A stretch of DNA of 64,000 nucleotides from Roseomonas sp. OT10. GTDB lineage: Bacteria; Pseudomonadota; Alphaproteobacteria; Acetobacterales; Acetobacteraceae. Made by a program: the position numbers and the translations under genes. Positions 56,638 to 64,000 of this stretch are shown piece after piece (within the stretch, counting starts at the first letter, position 1; every line of letters starts with the position of its first letter). Location of the stretch: positions 4,945,001 to 5,009,000 of the forward strand of contig NZ_CP087719.1 of assembly GCF_020991085.1 (NCBI RefSeq), written 5' to 3'. Below the pieces are notes generated by a model. It was given only the letters and a program-made list of their open reading frames with translations. It made no database searches and was not told the DNA's origin.

Positions 56638-57347
56638 GCCGCCTTCGCCAGCGGCAGCACCTCGAACAGCCGGTCGGCGACGCGGTCGCGTACCTCCGCA
56701 TCGTGGAAGATGCCGATCAGCGCGGCGCCGCGCGCCTTGGCCTCGTCGATCAGCCCGATGACCACGGCGCGGTTGGCGGCGTCCAGGCTGGCGGTGGGCT
56801 CGTCCAGCAGCAGCAGCGGGAAGGGCGCGATGAAGCCGCGCGCCAGGTTCACGCGCTGCTGCTCGCCGCCCGAGAAGGTGGCGGGCGGCAGCGCGTGCAG
56901 GTGTTCCGGCAGGTTCAGCCGGCGCAGCAGGGCGGCGGCGCGCGCCCGCGCCTCCTCCCGCGCCACGCCGCGGGCCAGCAGCGGCTCCGCCGCCACGTCG
57001 AGCGCGGAGACGCGCGGGATCACCCGCAGGAACTGGCTGACATAGCCGATGGTGTCGCGGCGCAGCGCCACCACGGCGCGCGGCGGGGCGGCGGCGAGGT
57101 CCACCACCGCGCCATCCGGCCGGCGCACCAGGATGGAACCGGCATCGGCCCCGTAATTGCCTTGCAGCAGCCGCATCAGCGTGGACTTGCCCGCCCCGGA
57201 GGGGCCGGACAGCGCCACGCATTCCCCGGGCGAGACGGTCAGCCCGACATCGCGCAGCACGGGGATGGTCGCCCCGCGCAGATGCAGGGTGAAGCCCTTG
57301 GCCAGCCCTTCGGCCTTGAGGATCCAGTCGTTGTCGGAAGGACTCAT
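56634..57347 (-). CDS. phnL: C-P lyase complex ABC-type protein PhnL
   Basis: A 237-residue ABC-type ATPase associated with the C-P lyase. Walker A GPSGAGKST, signature FSGGEQQR and Walker B LLLLDEP are complete. PhnL-type stretches are GYVSQFLRVIPRVSALD and EAKARGAALIGIFHD. In E. coli PhnK and PhnL bind the PhnGHIJ core and are not importers. It overlaps phnK and phnN by four bases each. Confidence 0.93.
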   Translation of the reverse strand: MSPSDNDWILKAEGLAKGFTLHLRGATIPVLRDVGLTVSPGECVALSGPSGAGKSTLMRLLQGNYGADAGSILVRRPDGAVVDLAAAPPRAVVALRRDTIGYVSQFLRVIPRVSALDVAAEPLLARGVAREEARARAAALLRRLNLPEHLHALPPATFSGGEQQRVNLARGFIAPFPLLLLDEPTASLDAANRAVVIGLIDEAKARGAALIGIFHDAEVRDRVADRLFEVLPLAKAA

Positions 57348-58120
57348 GCCGCCAGCACCGAGGAGACGAGGAGTTGCGTGTAGGGGTGGCGCGGATCGTC
57401 CAGCACCCGGTCGGTGAGGCCCTCCTCCACCACCTGGCCGTGGCGCATCACCACGATGCGGTGCGCCAGCAGCCGCGCCACGGCGATGTCGTGCGTGACC
57501 AGCAGCACGGCGAGGCCCAGCTCGCCCACCAGCGCACGGATCAGGTCGAGGAGGCGCGCCTGGACGGAGACGTCGAGCCCGCCGGTCGGTTCGTCCATGA
57601 AGACCAGGCGCGGCCGCGTCACCAGGGCGCGGGCGATCTGGAGGCGCTGGCGCATGCCGCCGGAGAACAGCCGCGGCGCGTCGTCCAGCCGGGCGCGGTC
57701 GATCTCCACCCGCTCCAGCCACTGCGCCGCCTCCTCGCGGATGCGGCCGTAATGGCGGGCGCCCTGGCCCATCAGCCGCTCGCCGACATTGCCGCCGGCC
57801 GAGACGCCCATGCGCAGCCCCTCGCGCGGGTCCTGGCGCACGAAGCCCCATTCGGTGCGGGCCAGCCGCCGCAGCGCCGGCTCGCCGATGCCGTGCACGT
57901 CGAGCGTCCCGCCGGCCGGGTCGCGGTAGAGCACCGTGCCGGAATCCGGCCGGCCCTCGCCCGAGAGCACGCGCAGCAGGCTGGACTTGCCGGAGCCGGA
58001 TTCGCCCACGATGGCCAGGACCTCGCCGGGCCAGAGGTCGAGCGCCGCGCCGTCCAGCGCCCGCACCGCGCCGTAGCGCAGGTGCAGGTCGCGGGCGGAA
58101 AGGATGGGGTCTTCGCTCAT
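57344..58120 (-). CDS. phnK: C-P lyase complex ABC-type protein PhnK
   Basis: A 258-residue ABC-type protein. Walker A GESGSGKSS, signature FSGGMRQR and Walker B LVFMDEP are present, with the PhnK-typical WGFVRQDPREGLRMGVSAGGN. ATG 58120 overlaps the phnJ stop by four bases; a longer upstream frame is not needed. PhnK docks on PhnJ in the core complex. Confidence 0.94.
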   Translation of the reverse strand: MSEDPILSARDLHLRYGAVRALDGAALDLWPGEVLAIVGESGSGKSSLLRVLSGEGRPDSGTVLYRDPAGGTLDVHGIGEPALRRLARTEWGFVRQDPREGLRMGVSAGGNVGERLMGQGARHYGRIREEAAQWLERVEIDRARLDDAPRLFSGGMRQRLQIARALVTRPRLVFMDEPTGGLDVSVQARLLDLIRALVGELGLAVLLVTHDIAVARLLAHRIVVMRHGQVVEEGLTDRVLDDPRHPYTQLLVSSVLAA

Positions 58121-58995
58121 TCCGCTGCCTCCGGAAGCGCCTGCTGCCGCTGGCCGCAGTAATCCGTGTCGGAGCAGACGAAGATCCGCCCGCCCTTGTC
58201 GTCCGTCACCACCTCGTCGAGGTAGCTGGTCCGCGAGCCGCACAGCTCGCAGGTCCCGTCGGCGCGCAGCGGCACGAAGGGATGGTCGTCGAAATCCAGG
58301 CTGGCCACCGCCGTGTAGGGCGGCACGGCGTAGAGCCTCCGCTCGCGCCCCGCGCCGAACAGCATCAGCGCGGGCGAGCGGTGCAGCTTGGGATTGTCGA
58401 AGCCGGGGATGGGCGAGGGCGACATCAGGTAGCGCCCGTTCACCATCACCGGATGGTCGTAGGAGGAGCCGACCCGCCCGTGCCGCGTGATGTCCTCGTA
58501 GAGCTTCACCTGCATCAGCCCGTACTCCGCCAGGGCGTGCAGGCGGCGCGTCTCCGCGCGGCGCGGCTCCAGCCGGTAGAGCGGCTCGGGCTGCGGCACC
58601 TGGTAGACCATCACCTGCCCCTCGCGCAGCGGCGTCTCGGGGATGCGGTGGCGGGTCTGGATCACCGTGGCCTCCTCCGTGCGCTCGGTGGTGCGCAACC
58701 CCGGCGCGACGCGGGCGAAGAAGCGGCGGATGGAGACGGCGTTGGTCGTGTCGTCCGCGCCCTGGTCGATCACCTTCAGCGTGTCGTCCGGGCCGATGAC
58801 GCTCGCCGTCACCTGGATGCCGCCGGTGCCCCAGCCATAGGGCAGCGGCATCTCGCGCGAGCCGAAGGGCACCTGGAAGCCCGGCACCGCCACGGCCTTG
58901 AGCAGCGCGCGGCGGATCATCCGCTTCGTGCCCTCGTCCAGATAGGCGAAGTTGTAGCCGGAGGTCGGCGTGTCGTTCATCGCGGCGTCGCTCAT
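58117..58995 (-). CDS. phnJ: alpha-D-ribose 1-methylphosphonate 5-phosphate C-P lyase
   Basis: A 292-residue radical-SAM enzyme that breaks the carbon-phosphorus bond. The iron-sulfur cysteines are visible near the C-terminus: Cys249, Cys252, Cys274 and Cys280 (CELC, then CSDTDYC), with a Gly-rich region between. The N-terminal GYNFAYLDEGTKRMIRRALLKA is the family start. It acts in the cytoplasmic PhnGHIJ complex. Start ATG 58995 overlaps phnI by four bases. Confidence 0.96.
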   Translation of the reverse strand: MSDAAMNDTPTSGYNFAYLDEGTKRMIRRALLKAVAVPGFQVPFGSREMPLPYGWGTGGIQVTASVIGPDDTLKVIDQGADDTTNAVSIRRFFARVAPGLRTTERTEEATVIQTRHRIPETPLREGQVMVYQVPQPEPLYRLEPRRAETRRLHALAEYGLMQVKLYEDITRHGRVGSSYDHPVMVNGRYLMSPSPIPGFDNPKLHRSPALMLFGAGRERRLYAVPPYTAVASLDFDDHPFVPLRADGTCELCGSRTSYLDEVVTDDKGGRIFVCSDTDYCGQRQQALPEAAE

Positions 58996-60092
58996 TCCGC
59001 GGCCTCCCGGAAGGATTCGTCGGGCGTCGCTTCCGCCGCCGCGCGCATGGCGCGCACGCTCTCCAGCTCGCTCTGGAAATCGACGTAGTGTGGCAGCTTC
59101 AGGTGTTCGAGGAAGCCGGTCGCCTCGACATTGTCGGAATGCGACAGGACGAACTCCTCGTCCTGCGCCGGGCCCAGCACCTCCTCGCCCAGCTCGCCCG
59201 CGCGCAGGGCGCGGTCCACGATTGCCATGGCCATGGCCCGCCGCTCGGTGCGGCCGAAGACCAGGCCGTAGCCGCGGGTGAATTGCGGCTTCTCGCTGCG
59301 CGAGCCGGCGAACTGGTTCACCATCTGGCATTCCGTCACGACCAGATCGCCCAGCTCCACCGCGAAGCCCAGCTCCGGCGGGGTGAACTCCACCGTCACC
59401 GCGCCCTGCCGCACCTCGCCGACGAAGGGGTGGTTGCCGCCATAGCCGCGCTGGGTGGAATAGGCGAGGCCGAGCAGGAAGCCCTCGTCGCCGCGCGCCA
59501 GGTTCTGCAGCCGCAGCGCCCGCCCGGCGGGGAAGGCGAGCGGCACGCGCGTCAGGTCGCCCGGCTCCGCGTCGGAGGACGCCTCCGCCTGCATCAGCCC
59601 CTCGGCCGCCAGCAGTGCGTTGACCCGGGCGCACGGCGCGTCCTCGCCCGGCTCGGCCTGCGGGGCCGGCGACGGGGCGTTGCCCTCTCCGGCCAGGGCC
59701 GGGTCCAGCAGGCGGTGGGTGTAGTCGAAGGTCGGCCCCAGCACCTGCCCGCCCGGCAGGTCCTTGTAGGTGGCCGACACCCGCCGCTGCACCCGCATCG
59801 CCGCCGTGTCGAGCGGCGCGCTGGCACCGAAGCGCGGCAGGGTGGTGCGATAGGCGCGCAGCAGGAAGACCGCCTCGATCAGGTCGCCGCGCGCCTGCTT
59901 GATCGCCAGCGCGGCGAGGTCCCGGTCGTGGCAGGAGCCCTCGGCCATCACCCGGTCCACCGCCAGGGTGAGCTGGCCTGCGATCTGCTCCGTGCCCAGC
60001 TCCGGCACGGCGGGATCGCCGCGGCGCTCCTCGGCCAGCCAGGCATGGGCGTTGTCGATGGCGCGCTCGCCACCCTTCACCGCGACGTACAT
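58992..60092 (-). CDS. phnI: C-P lyase core subunit PhnI
   Basis: A 366-residue subunit that, with PhnG, PhnH and PhnL, couples the phosphonate to the ribose of ATP. It begins MYVAVKGGERAIDNAHAWLAEER, as in the family, and contains GGNHPFVGEVRQGAVTVEF and GYGLVFGRTERRAMAMAIVD. The size is close to E. coli (354). It lies four bases after phnH and overlaps phnJ. Confidence 0.95.
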   Translation of the reverse strand: MYVAVKGGERAIDNAHAWLAEERRGDPAVPELGTEQIAGQLTLAVDRVMAEGSCHDRDLAALAIKQARGDLIEAVFLLRAYRTTLPRFGASAPLDTAAMRVQRRVSATYKDLPGGQVLGPTFDYTHRLLDPALAGEGNAPSPAPQAEPGEDAPCARVNALLAAEGLMQAEASSDAEPGDLTRVPLAFPAGRALRLQNLARGDEGFLLGLAYSTQRGYGGNHPFVGEVRQGAVTVEFTPPELGFAVELGDLVVTECQMVNQFAGSRSEKPQFTRGYGLVFGRTERRAMAMAIVDRALRAGELGEEVLGPAQDEEFVLSHSDNVEATGFLEHLKLPHYVDFQSELESVRAMRAAAEATPDESFREAAE

Positions 60093-60096
60093 CGCC

Positions 60097-60672
60097 TCAG
60101 CCCTCCGCGATCGCGACGCTGCGCGGCAGCGCCGCCACCCGGTCCCCGGCGCAGAGGACGACGTCCACGCCGCAGGGGAAGCGCCGCCGGTTCGCCGCCC
60201 ATGCCGCCGGGAACCCGTCCGGCGCGCCTGTCACGCGCAGCCGGTGCGCCGCCTCGATCCCCGGCCCGGTCAGGCGCCAGCCGGCACCTTCCTCCAGCGC
60301 CGCGACCTGGAGGACCAGCGTGGCGGAGCGGTGCGGCTCCTCGTCGCTACCGGGTTCCAACGTGCCCAGCGCCGGCGGCGTGCCGGTCGCCAGGACGAAG
60401 GCGGCCCCCGAGGCGCCATCCACCAGCGGGCAGCCGGCATGGAAGCGCAGCCATTCCGCCGCCGCCGCGCCGGCATCGGACCAGACGGGCGTCTCGGCAT
60501 CGGCCAGCGTCAGCAGCACCGCGGCGGCGGCGGGGGAGAGCGGCGCCGGACCGCTCGGCGCCAGCGGCAGGCGGAAGACGCGGCCCGGCCGGGCCATCGC
60601 CTCCAGCACCGCGCGGAAGGTCGCCTGGGGCCCCGCGACGGGGTCGGCGAAGCCGGGAAGCAGGTCGCTCAT
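60097..60672 (-). CDS. phnH: C-P lyase core subunit PhnH
   Basis: A 191-residue core subunit of PLP-transferase-like fold. The family opening GFADPVAGPQATFRAVLEAMARPG is clear, with LTGPGIE near the middle and FPCGVDVVL in the last third. The gene overlaps phnG by four bases. It takes part in forming the phosphonate-ribose intermediate. Confidence 0.94.
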   Translation of the reverse strand: MSDLLPGFADPVAGPQATFRAVLEAMARPGRVFRLPLAPSGPAPLSPAAAAVLLTLADAETPVWSDAGAAAAEWLRFHAGCPLVDGASGAAFVLATGTPPALGTLEPGSDEEPHRSATLVLQVAALEEGAGWRLTGPGIEAAHRLRVTGAPDGFPAAWAANRRRFPCGVDVVLCAGDRVAALPRSVAIAEG

Positions 60673-61103
60673 CGCATGTTCGCCATCGTGAAGAACTGCA
60701 CCCGCGTGGCCGCCGCCTTGCGCGCCTGGACCTGCCGCGCGGCCTCCTGTGCCTCGGCCAACGGTGCGATCACCCCGTCCAGCAGCGCGCCGCGCCGCGC
60801 CGGGTCCTGCAAGGCCGCGTCCAGCACGGCGGACAGCTCCGCCGCCCGCGCATCCCGCCCGGCGCGGTAGGCATGGCCCACCGCCCCGTCCGCCAGCCGC
60901 ACGGCACAGCGCGTCACCGTCATCTCGCCCAGGTTGAACGGCGCCCCGTCCCCCCCGGCCCGGCCGCGCACCATCACCAGCCCCGTCTCCGGGCCGCGCA
61001 GCCGCGTGTGCGCCGGCAGCGGCGTGGCCTCCAGCCGGGCCTCGATCTCCCCGGCGCCGGCCCGGGCCAGCACCCCCATCCAGCGGCGTCTCGCCTCGGT
61101 CAT
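60669..61103 (-). CDS. phnG: C-P lyase core subunit PhnG
   Basis: A 144-residue core subunit. The family pattern RRRWMGVLARAG near the start, ETGLVMVRGRAGGDGAPFNLGEMTVTRC and GHAYRAGRDARAAE are present. ATG 61103 is the natural start; a much longer frame upstream runs across repeat R5 and is not real. This is the first gene of the tight phnGHIJKLN run, separated from phnM by 364 bases that hold R5. Confidence 0.94.
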   Translation of the reverse strand: MTEARRRWMGVLARAGAGEIEARLEATPLPAHTRLRGPETGLVMVRGRAGGDGAPFNLGEMTVTRCAVRLADGAVGHAYRAGRDARAAELSAVLDAALQDPARRGALLDGVIAPLAEAQEAARQVQARKAAATRVQFFTMANMR

Positions 61104-61129
61104 GGCTGCGGTCCCCGTTGCCGTTGCGC

Positions 61130-61466
61130 TCGTTCCCCGGGGGAGGCGCCGCCTCCCCCCATTCCCCCTCCGCCGGGGGCGGGCCGGCCCCCGGACCCCG
61201 GCAGGAGTCTGGCTCCGCGCGGCCAGGGGTTTGGCCTTCGGGCCGAACCCGGAGAGCGCGTGGTCAGGCGGAGCGCAGAGAAAGCGGAAGAATCCGGCAG
61301 CGAGCGCGGTGGCCGAACCCGCCGGAGGTCCACGACCTCCGGCGACGTGACCCCGTGTCCGGCTGTCCCGCGGCAGCACCCACCGGGTCCAGGGCCCGCA
61401 GGGTCCTGGCAGATAGGGGGGATGGGGGGAAAGACGGCGTCTTTCCCCCGGGGGGTCGCGCCACGC
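61130..61466 (+). repeat. dispersed hairpin-rich repeat, copy R5, inside the phn operon
   Basis: About 337 bp in R1 orientation: GGGGGAGGCG/CGCCTCCCCC near 61138, CCGGGGGC/GCCCCCGG near 61181, GGCAGGAGT near 61202, CCGGAGGTC/GACCTCCGG near 61322, CAGGGCCCGCAGGGT near 61391, and GGGGGAAAGAC/GTCTTTCCCCC near 61425. It fills the gap between phnM and phnG, which are both read from the other strand. No clear end repeats. Confidence 0.82.
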
Positions 61467-61467
61467 A

Positions 61468-62643
61468 TCACGCCACCAGCCCGTCCAGCCGCAGCGTGCC
61501 ATCCGAATAGACGGGCACCCCGGCCCGGAGCGTCGCGCGGATGCGGGGCGGGGCGTCGCCGCGGTCCTCGACCAGGGCGAGGTCGGCGCGCTGCCCTTCC
61601 GCGACGGCGCCACGGTCTTCCAGCCCCACGGCGCGGGCCGGGTTGCGGGTGACGAGCGCGATCGCCTCCGGCAGGGGCATCACGCCGGTGCGGGCATAGG
61701 CGAAGACCGCCGGCAGCATGGCGCCCTGGTGGTAGTCGGCGGCCAGCGCGTCGAGCAGGCCTGCCTCGGCCAGGGTCAGGGCGGAGATGTTGCCGGTCAT
61801 GGAGCCGCCGCGCAGGGCGTTGGGCGCGCCCATCAGCGTGGCGAGGCCGAGGTGGCGCGCCTCGGCGGCGGCGGCGACGGTGACGGGGAACTCGCTGATC
61901 GTCGCGCCCAGCGCCTGCATCACGCGCACCTTCTCGGGCGTGTCGTCGTCGTGCGAGGCGATGGGGATGCCGCGCTCGCGGGCCAGGCCGGTGACGCCCT
62001 GCGCCACCTCCCAGGCGAGCGGCGTGGCCTCGCGCGCGGCCATGCGGGCGCGCGCCTCCGCCTCCACCGCCGCCGCGTCGTGGCCATGGGCGCGGACGTA
62101 GTAGCTCACGTAGTGCTCGAGCTGCCGGTACTGGCCCTGGCCCGGCGTGTGGTCGGTCAGCGAGACCAGGTGCACCAGCTCCCGCCCCACCAGCTCCCGC
62201 AGCACGGGCTCGGCGCGCGCGTTGGTCACCTCGAAGCGGGCGTGCACGCGCAGGTCCACCAGCAGCCCGTCGCGCGCGGCCATCACCGCCTCGACGATGC
62301 CGCGCGCCTTCTCCTCGGAACGCAGGTGGCCGCGGTCGCGGGTCTCGGCGAAGGAGACGCCGGCATAGGCGGTGGTGACGCCGGAGGCGGCGAGGCGGCG
62401 GTCCAGCTCGGCCACCGCGACGGGCAGCGGGAAGGGGGCGCCGGGGCGCGGCTCCACCTCCTTCTCGATCATGTCGCCATGCAGGTCGACGAGGCCCGGG
62501 ATCAGCGTCAGCCCGCGCCCGTCGATCGCGGGACCGGGGGCCTCGCCCTCGGCGATGGCGGCGACGGTGCCGCCCTCGATCCGCACCGCGCCGCGCGCGA
62601 CGACCTGATCCGGCAGGACCAGCCGCAGGTTACCCAGCCACAT
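61468..62643 (-). CDS. phnM: ribose 1-methylphosphonate 5-triphosphate diphosphatase
   Basis: A 391-residue metal-dependent amidohydrolase-fold enzyme that removes diphosphate from the phosphonate-ribose triphosphate. The metal motifs are GLVDLHGDMIEKEVEPR near 50-66, SLTDHTPGQGQ, ASHDDDT and the late ALPAVFAYARTG-like region (read as MLPAVFAYARTG). ATG 62643 overlaps phnF by 14 bases, so phnF and phnM are one unit. The usual E. coli order has phnM after phnL; here it comes first. Confidence 0.94.
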   Translation of the reverse strand: MWLGNLRLVLPDQVVARGAVRIEGGTVAAIAEGEAPGPAIDGRGLTLIPGLVDLHGDMIEKEVEPRPGAPFPLPVAVAELDRRLAASGVTTAYAGVSFAETRDRGHLRSEEKARGIVEAVMAARDGLLVDLRVHARFEVTNARAEPVLRELVGRELVHLVSLTDHTPGQGQYRQLEHYVSYYVRAHGHDAAAVEAEARARMAAREATPLAWEVAQGVTGLARERGIPIASHDDDTPEKVRVMQALGATISEFPVTVAAAAEARHLGLATLMGAPNALRGGSMTGNISALTLAEAGLLDALAADYHQGAMLPAVFAYARTGVMPLPEAIALVTRNPARAVGLEDRGAVAEGQRADLALVEDRGDAPPRIRATLRAGVPVYSDGTLRLDGLVA

Positions 62644-63397
62644 CGGCGGCATCTCCGTCACGGCCGAGCAGGGCCGAATTGTCGATCGAAAGCTGCACCC
62701 GCGCCCCGGCCCAGACCGTCTCCGACCAGGCGATGGGCACGCCGGACAGGTCCGCATCCACCTTGCAGACCACCAGCACCGGGTCGGTCGCGGCCTGGTC
62801 GAGGTGGCGCGCCTCCCCGGCGCTGGGCAGGCGGGTGGTGATGGTGGAGGTGAGGCGCAGGTAGTCGGCCACGCCATAGGCGGCGAGCACCCTGCTGATG
62901 CCGTCCCCGTCCCGGAACGCCTCCAGCAGCCCGGGGAAGCGGCGGGCGGGGTAGCAGGCGGTGGAGAGGTTGACCGGCGCGCCGTCGGCGAGGCCGAGGC
63001 GGCGCAGGCAGTGCACCGGCTCCCCTTCCGGCAGCCGCAGCGCCAGGGCCACGCCCGGCGGGGCGGGGATGTCGATCCCGGACAGGAGGGTGCCGGAGGG
63101 CTCGCGCCCCTGTTCCAGCAGGTTCTGCGAGAAGCGGGTCCGCTCCGACAGCCGGTAGTCCAGCACCCCGGCAGGGCGGACATAGCTGCCGCTGCCGTGC
63201 CGGATGCTGACCAGCCCCTGCGTCTCCAGCGCCTCCAAGGCGCGGCGGACGCTGTGCCGGCCGACGCCGAAGCGGGACATCAGGGCCGTCTCGGTCGGCA
63301 GCCGCGCCCCGGGGGCGAGGCGGCCATCGCGGATCTCCGCCAGCAGCGCGGACCGGATCCGGTGCCAGAGGGCCTTGTCGGGAGGATCGGAGGTCAT
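62630..63397 (-). CDS. phnF: GntR-family regulator PhnF
   Basis: A 255-residue regulator with an N-terminal winged HTH (about 8-75: LPTETALMSRFGVGRHSVRR) and a C-terminal UTRA ligand-binding domain (about 95-245) with FSQNLLEQGREPSG. PhnF represses phn genes in other bacteria when phosphonates or phosphate signals are absent. ATG 63397 is used; the frame is open further but without HTH-like sequence. It leads the phnFM unit, with a Pho box 29 bases upstream. Confidence 0.93.
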   Translation of the reverse strand: MTSDPPDKALWHRIRSALLAEIRDGRLAPGARLPTETALMSRFGVGRHSVRRALEALETQGLVSIRHGSGSYVRPAGVLDYRLSERTRFSQNLLEQGREPSGTLLSGIDIPAPPGVALALRLPEGEPVHCLRRLGLADGAPVNLSTACYPARRFPGLLEAFRDGDGISRVLAAYGVADYLRLTSTITTRLPSAGEARHLDQAATDPVLVVCKVDADLSGVPIAWSETVWAGARVQLSIDNSALLGRDGDAADVAG

Positions 63398-63425
63398 GGT
63401 GTGGCCACAGGATAGGACCGGCGAT

Positions 63426-63465
63426 GATTCATTCGGATGACTTTCGGCTGACAATCCCGTGACAT
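63426..63465 (-). promoter_or_regulatory. Pho box upstream of phnF
   Basis: Read on the minus strand, four 7-mers at an 11-bp period: ATGTCAC (63465-63459), TTGTCAG (63454-63448), AAGTCAT (63443-63437) and ATGAATC (63432-63426), with 4-bp spacers. The first three fit the PhoB unit CTGTCAT well. It lies between phnF and the divergent gene at 63592 and may serve either. Confidence 0.85.
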
Positions 63466-63591
63466 TCCGGCCCGGCCCCCACCGCCCCGGTGGGAACGAA
63501 TCCTCCTCCCGCGCGCTGTGAGGGCCAGAGCCGGGCCGATCCGATCGGCGGGCGGCGGTGGGCCAGGAGCAGGGAGGCCGTCGGCAGCGGC

Positions 63592-64000
63592 ATGGACAAC
63601 CGCACGGAGACACGAAACCTGCGCCCGCCGCCGCCGGAGGAGGCCCCGCCGCCACCGGCCGGCCGCAGCGCCTCGCCCCGCCGGCGCCGGGCCGGCTGGG
63701 TGGTGGCGGGGCTGGTCGTCGCGCTGGTCGCCGGCCTGCTGCTCGACCGTCTTTTCATGGTCCGCCCCGGGGCGACGGAGCGGGTCGTGATCTCTCGCGG
63801 CGGCGAGGTCATGGCGGTCTACGGCCCCGGCCAGGACCGCTGGGTCAATCCCTGGTCGCTCCGCCGCACGGTCTTCGACACCGCCCTGGTGATGGCCGAC
63901 CGCTCATCCGACAGCCGCGGCATGACGGCGGTGAGCGCCGAGGGCTACACCGCCACGGTCTTCGGCGCCGCCTTCTGGCGCGAGGGCACCGAGGAGGACA
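63592..64000 (+). CDS. membrane-anchored SPFH/HflK-HflC-like protein, 5' part
   Basis: An open frame that runs off the window (136 residues seen). A Pro/Arg-rich lead (PPPPEEAPPPP, then PRRRRAG) is followed by one membrane helix (about 36-53: VVAGLVVALVAGLLLDRLF) and then a region with ERVVISRGGEVMAVYGPGQD, RWVNPWSL and FGAAFWREG, which matches the start of SPFH proteins such as HflK and HflC. GGGAGG lies about 14 bases before ATG 63592. The family call rests on a short part and is moderate. Confidence 0.55.
   Translation, partial: MDNRTETRNLRPPPPEEAPPPPAGRSASPRRRRAGWVVAGLVVALVAGLLLDRLFMVRPGATERVVISRGGEVMAVYGPGQDRWVNPWSLRRTVFDTALVMADRSSDSRGMTAVSAEGYTATVFGAAFWREGTEED

Overview
The window comes from a very GC-rich alphaproteobacterium, most like Roseomonas and related Acetobacteraceae. 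The evidence is a 23S-5S-initiator tRNA order, about 70% GC by eye, many tripartite tricarboxylate (Bug-type) and Tat-exported solute receptors, an EipB-type envelope protein and a complete C-P lyase set. This placement is inferred from content; no alignment was run.

Layout. 1-3530: the end of an rRNA operon (partial tRNA-Ala, 23S, 5S, tRNA-fMet, hairpin terminator). 3.7-34.6 kb: chromosomal metabolism and transport. This includes a class II aldolase with a Bug receptor, a PPC protein with a ThDP enzyme, aspS and eipB, an esterase, a thioesterase and a MATE pump, lhgO, an lpxH-like phosphoesterase, an RND efflux pair, an SDR plus FAH hydrolase pair fitting the end of the L-fucose pathway, and a Dpp-type ABC importer. 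36.7-40.2 kb: a clearly lower-GC island with three genes joined by ATGA overlaps: a MotA-like channel with a very long coiled-coil tail, a MotB/OmpA-like protein and an HNH nuclease. This is a type II-like Zorya anti-phage system (zorA-zorB-zorE). 40.2-44.7 kb: pyrE, an ELM1-like protein, a cupin, a DapA-family lyase and a second Bug receptor. 44.9-47.1 kb: decayed phage or mobile-element genes, one split by a dispersed repeat. 47.1-50 kb: enoyl-CoA hydratase, a BenE-like transporter and a vapBC pair with its operator. 51-63.5 kb: a full phosphonate system, with phnCDEE on the + strand and phnF-phnM / phnGHIJKLN on the - strand. Each group is headed by direct-repeat Pho boxes with an 11-bp period. 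The window ends inside a membrane-anchored protein with an SPFH-like start.

A family of 300-450 bp hairpin-rich repeats (here R1-R6) occurs six times: at three convergent gene ends, inside the phn operon, inside the ABC importer cluster, and inside a pseudogene. Two copies carry about 16-bp terminal inverted repeats, which suggests a non-autonomous mobile element (MITE-like).

How the genes work together. PhoB would switch on phosphonate import (PhnCDE) and C-P bond cleavage (PhnGHIJ, PhnM, PhnN) during phosphate shortage. ZorAB would form an ion-driven motor in the inner membrane that senses phage entry and directs ZorE to damage phage DNA. The many receptors and short catabolic pairs suit a free-living heterotroph.
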